From Streptomyces sp. NBC_00569 (lineage in GTDB: Bacteria; Actinomycetota; Actinomycetes; Streptomycetales; Streptomycetaceae), in NCBI RefSeq assembly GCF_036345255.1, contig NZ_CP107783.1:3707501-3771500 (forward strand): DNA of 64,000 nt. Direction: 5' to 3'. The position numbers were made by a program, and so were the translations under genes. Of this stretch, positions 62,881 through 64,000 are shown in pieces (the first letter of the stretch is position 1; every line of letters begins with the position of its first letter). Under the pieces are notes generated by a model that ran no database searches, was not told the origin of the DNA, and saw only the letters and a program-made list of their open reading frames with translations.

Positions 62881-64000
62881 GGCGGACCAACGGTACGCGA
62901 GCCGAGACGGCCGTGCCGCCGCCGGGCTCCGACTCCACCGTCAGTGCGCCCGCGATGCGTTCGGCCCTGGCCCGCATCCCGTCCAGGCCGAACCCGCCGG
63001 TGCCGGTGCGGGCGGGCAGCTCCAGGGGGTCGAAGCCGCGGCCGTCGTCGCGTACGTCGAGGGTGACCTCGCCCGCCATGTAGGAGAGCGTCACGCCGAG
63101 CCGTCCGGCGTGGGCGTGCCGGGCGGCGTTCGACAGGGCCTCCTCGGCGATGCGCAGCAAGGTCGCCTCGATCTCGTCGTGCAGCTGCTCGGTGGTGCCG
63201 GTGACGGTGAACTCGGCGCGTACGCCGGTGCGCCGGGACCACTCCGTGACGGTCTTCTTCAGCGCCTCGGACAGGGAGGCGTTCTCCAGGGCCGCCGGGG
63301 AGAGGTTGTGCACGGAGCGGCGGGCCTCTCCGAGGCTGTGCCGGGCGAGGTCGGCGGCGCGGTCGAGGTGCTGGCGGGCCTGTTCCGGGTCGGTGGTGCC
63401 CGCGACGACCTGGAGCTGGGCGATGATCCCGGTCAGGCCCTGCGCGATGGTGTCGTGGATCTCGGCGGCGAGCCGGCGGCGCTCGTCGGCGACACCGGCT
63501 TCCCTTGCCTGGACGAGGAGTTGGGTGTGCAGGGCGGCGTTCTCGCTCATGGCGTCCTGGAGGGCCTTGTTCGTGCGCTCCAGTTCGGCGATGGTCTCGG
63601 CCTGGACGCGGTTGCGCTCCTCCTCCTTGACGTTGATGTGCATCATGACGGAGACGAGACCCATGTTCACGGCGAGCAGCGCACCGAAGACGGCCCAGGT
63701 GAGCGGACCCTTCGGCGGGAACCCGCCGGCCTCGGAGCCGGCCATGACGACGGCCGTGGCGAACAGTCCGGTGCGCACGAACCGGCGCGGCAGCAGCCGG
63801 TCGGCGCTGAAGTAGCCGATGACGGCGTAGAACACGAAGAACGGGTTGAGCCAGGCCAGGACGAAGGCGATGGCCCAGCGCACCGTGTAGTAGCCGGCGC
63901 CCGTCGCGGAGGGGCCGGGGTGGCGCAGCGCCCTCCTGCCCCACACGCTCTCCAGGAGCAGGGCCGCCGCGACGAGGACGCCGGCGAGGTACCACTGGAA
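62870..64000 (-). CDS. Sensor histidine kinase (HisKA_3), N-terminus beyond window
   Basis: At least 377 codons; the frame runs on past base 64000 through a hydrophobic segment, so the true start is not visible (GTG 63946 is inside the protein). Several N-terminal helices form a membrane sensor. A coiled coil (KEEERNRVQAETIAELERTNKALQ) leads to the HisKA_3 domain with phospho-His in RRLAAEIHDTIAQGL. The ATPase has N box EEALSNAARHA and G boxes DDGRGFDPLE and GGFGLDGM. It would phosphorylate the overlapping response regulator. Signal unknown. Confidence 0.93.
   Translation of the reverse strand, partial: FQWYLAGVLVAAALLLESVWGRRALRHPGPSATGAGYYTVRWAIAFVLAWLNPFFVFYAVIGYFSADRLLPRRFVRTGLFATAVVMAGSEAGGFPPKGPLTWAVFGALLAVNMGLVSVMMHINVKEEERNRVQAETIAELERTNKALQDAMSENAALHTQLLVQAREAGVADERRRLAAEIHDTIAQGLTGIIAQLQVVAGTTDPEQARQHLDRAADLARHSLGEARRSVHNLSPAALENASLSEALKKTVTEWSRRTGVRAEFTVTGTTEQLHDEIEATLLRIAEEALSNAARHAHAGRLGVTLSYMAGEVTLDVRDDGRGFDPLELPARTGTGGFGLDGMRARAERIAGALTVESEPGGGTAVSARVPLVRHDQ

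Overview
The window is high-GC DNA with many GTG starts, tightly overlapping genes (ATGA and GTGA junctions), strong G+C-rich terminators and typical Actinobacteria gene families (SARP regulator, WYL and FabR-like regulators, calmodulin-like EF-hand protein, several L,D-transpeptidases). It looks like a Streptomyces or close relative. The most distinctive content is a compact biosynthetic gene cluster at about 12.7-35 kb, with a putative regulator out to 38.3 kb.

Layout. 0-6 kb: FabR-like TetR regulator with a short membrane protein, an Asp-nucleophile alpha/beta hydrolase, a WYL regulator, an acyl-CoA thioesterase-like protein, a TRIC-type cation channel and a secreted M1 metallopeptidase. 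6.1-12.5 kb: a complete five-gene peptide/nickel-type ABC importer (permease, lipoprotein, permease, two ATPases). 12.7-34.8 kb: the cluster, all on the minus strand. 35-38.3 kb: a tiny secreted repeat peptide facing an AfsR-like SARP regulator. 38.5-46 kb: two SseB-like proteins, a P-loop kinase, then a tandem glycine riboswitch driving gcvT-gcvH-glyA, followed by sdaA. 46-53 kb: L,D-transpeptidase, GH25 hydrolase, F420/NADP reductase-like protein, GntR regulator, leuA with a leader peptide and attenuator, EF-hand protein, MerR regulator and GNAT enzyme. 53-64 kb: YncE-like propeller, divergent polysaccharide deacetylase, RsbW-like ATPase, enoyl-CoA hydratase, tandem L,D-transpeptidases, glgX and a two-component pair cut by the window end.

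How the cluster could work. In transcription order the genes are: adenylation-carrier protein with a valine-type code, P450, thioesterase with a Cys nucleophile, MFS exporter, KS-(vestigial AT)-T-C-T-E megasynthase, secreted M28 peptidase, KASIII-like enzyme, FkbH glyceryl transferase, ACP, second adenylation-carrier protein, a 26-residue MbtH-like remnant, type II thioesterase, ATP-grasp ligase, T-C didomain and phosphopantetheinyl transferase. The first three resemble cassettes that make a beta-hydroxy amino acid on a carrier protein. The FkbH/ACP/KASIII set resembles tetronate cassettes that use glyceryl-ACP. I therefore infer a small peptide-polyketide hybrid that may contain hydroxyvaline and a glycerate-derived (possibly tetronate-like) unit, with possible maturation by a secreted peptidase. 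I do not recognise a known product.

Limits: starts were chosen from ribosome binding sites and overlaps by eye; functions are from motifs only; no homology search was run.
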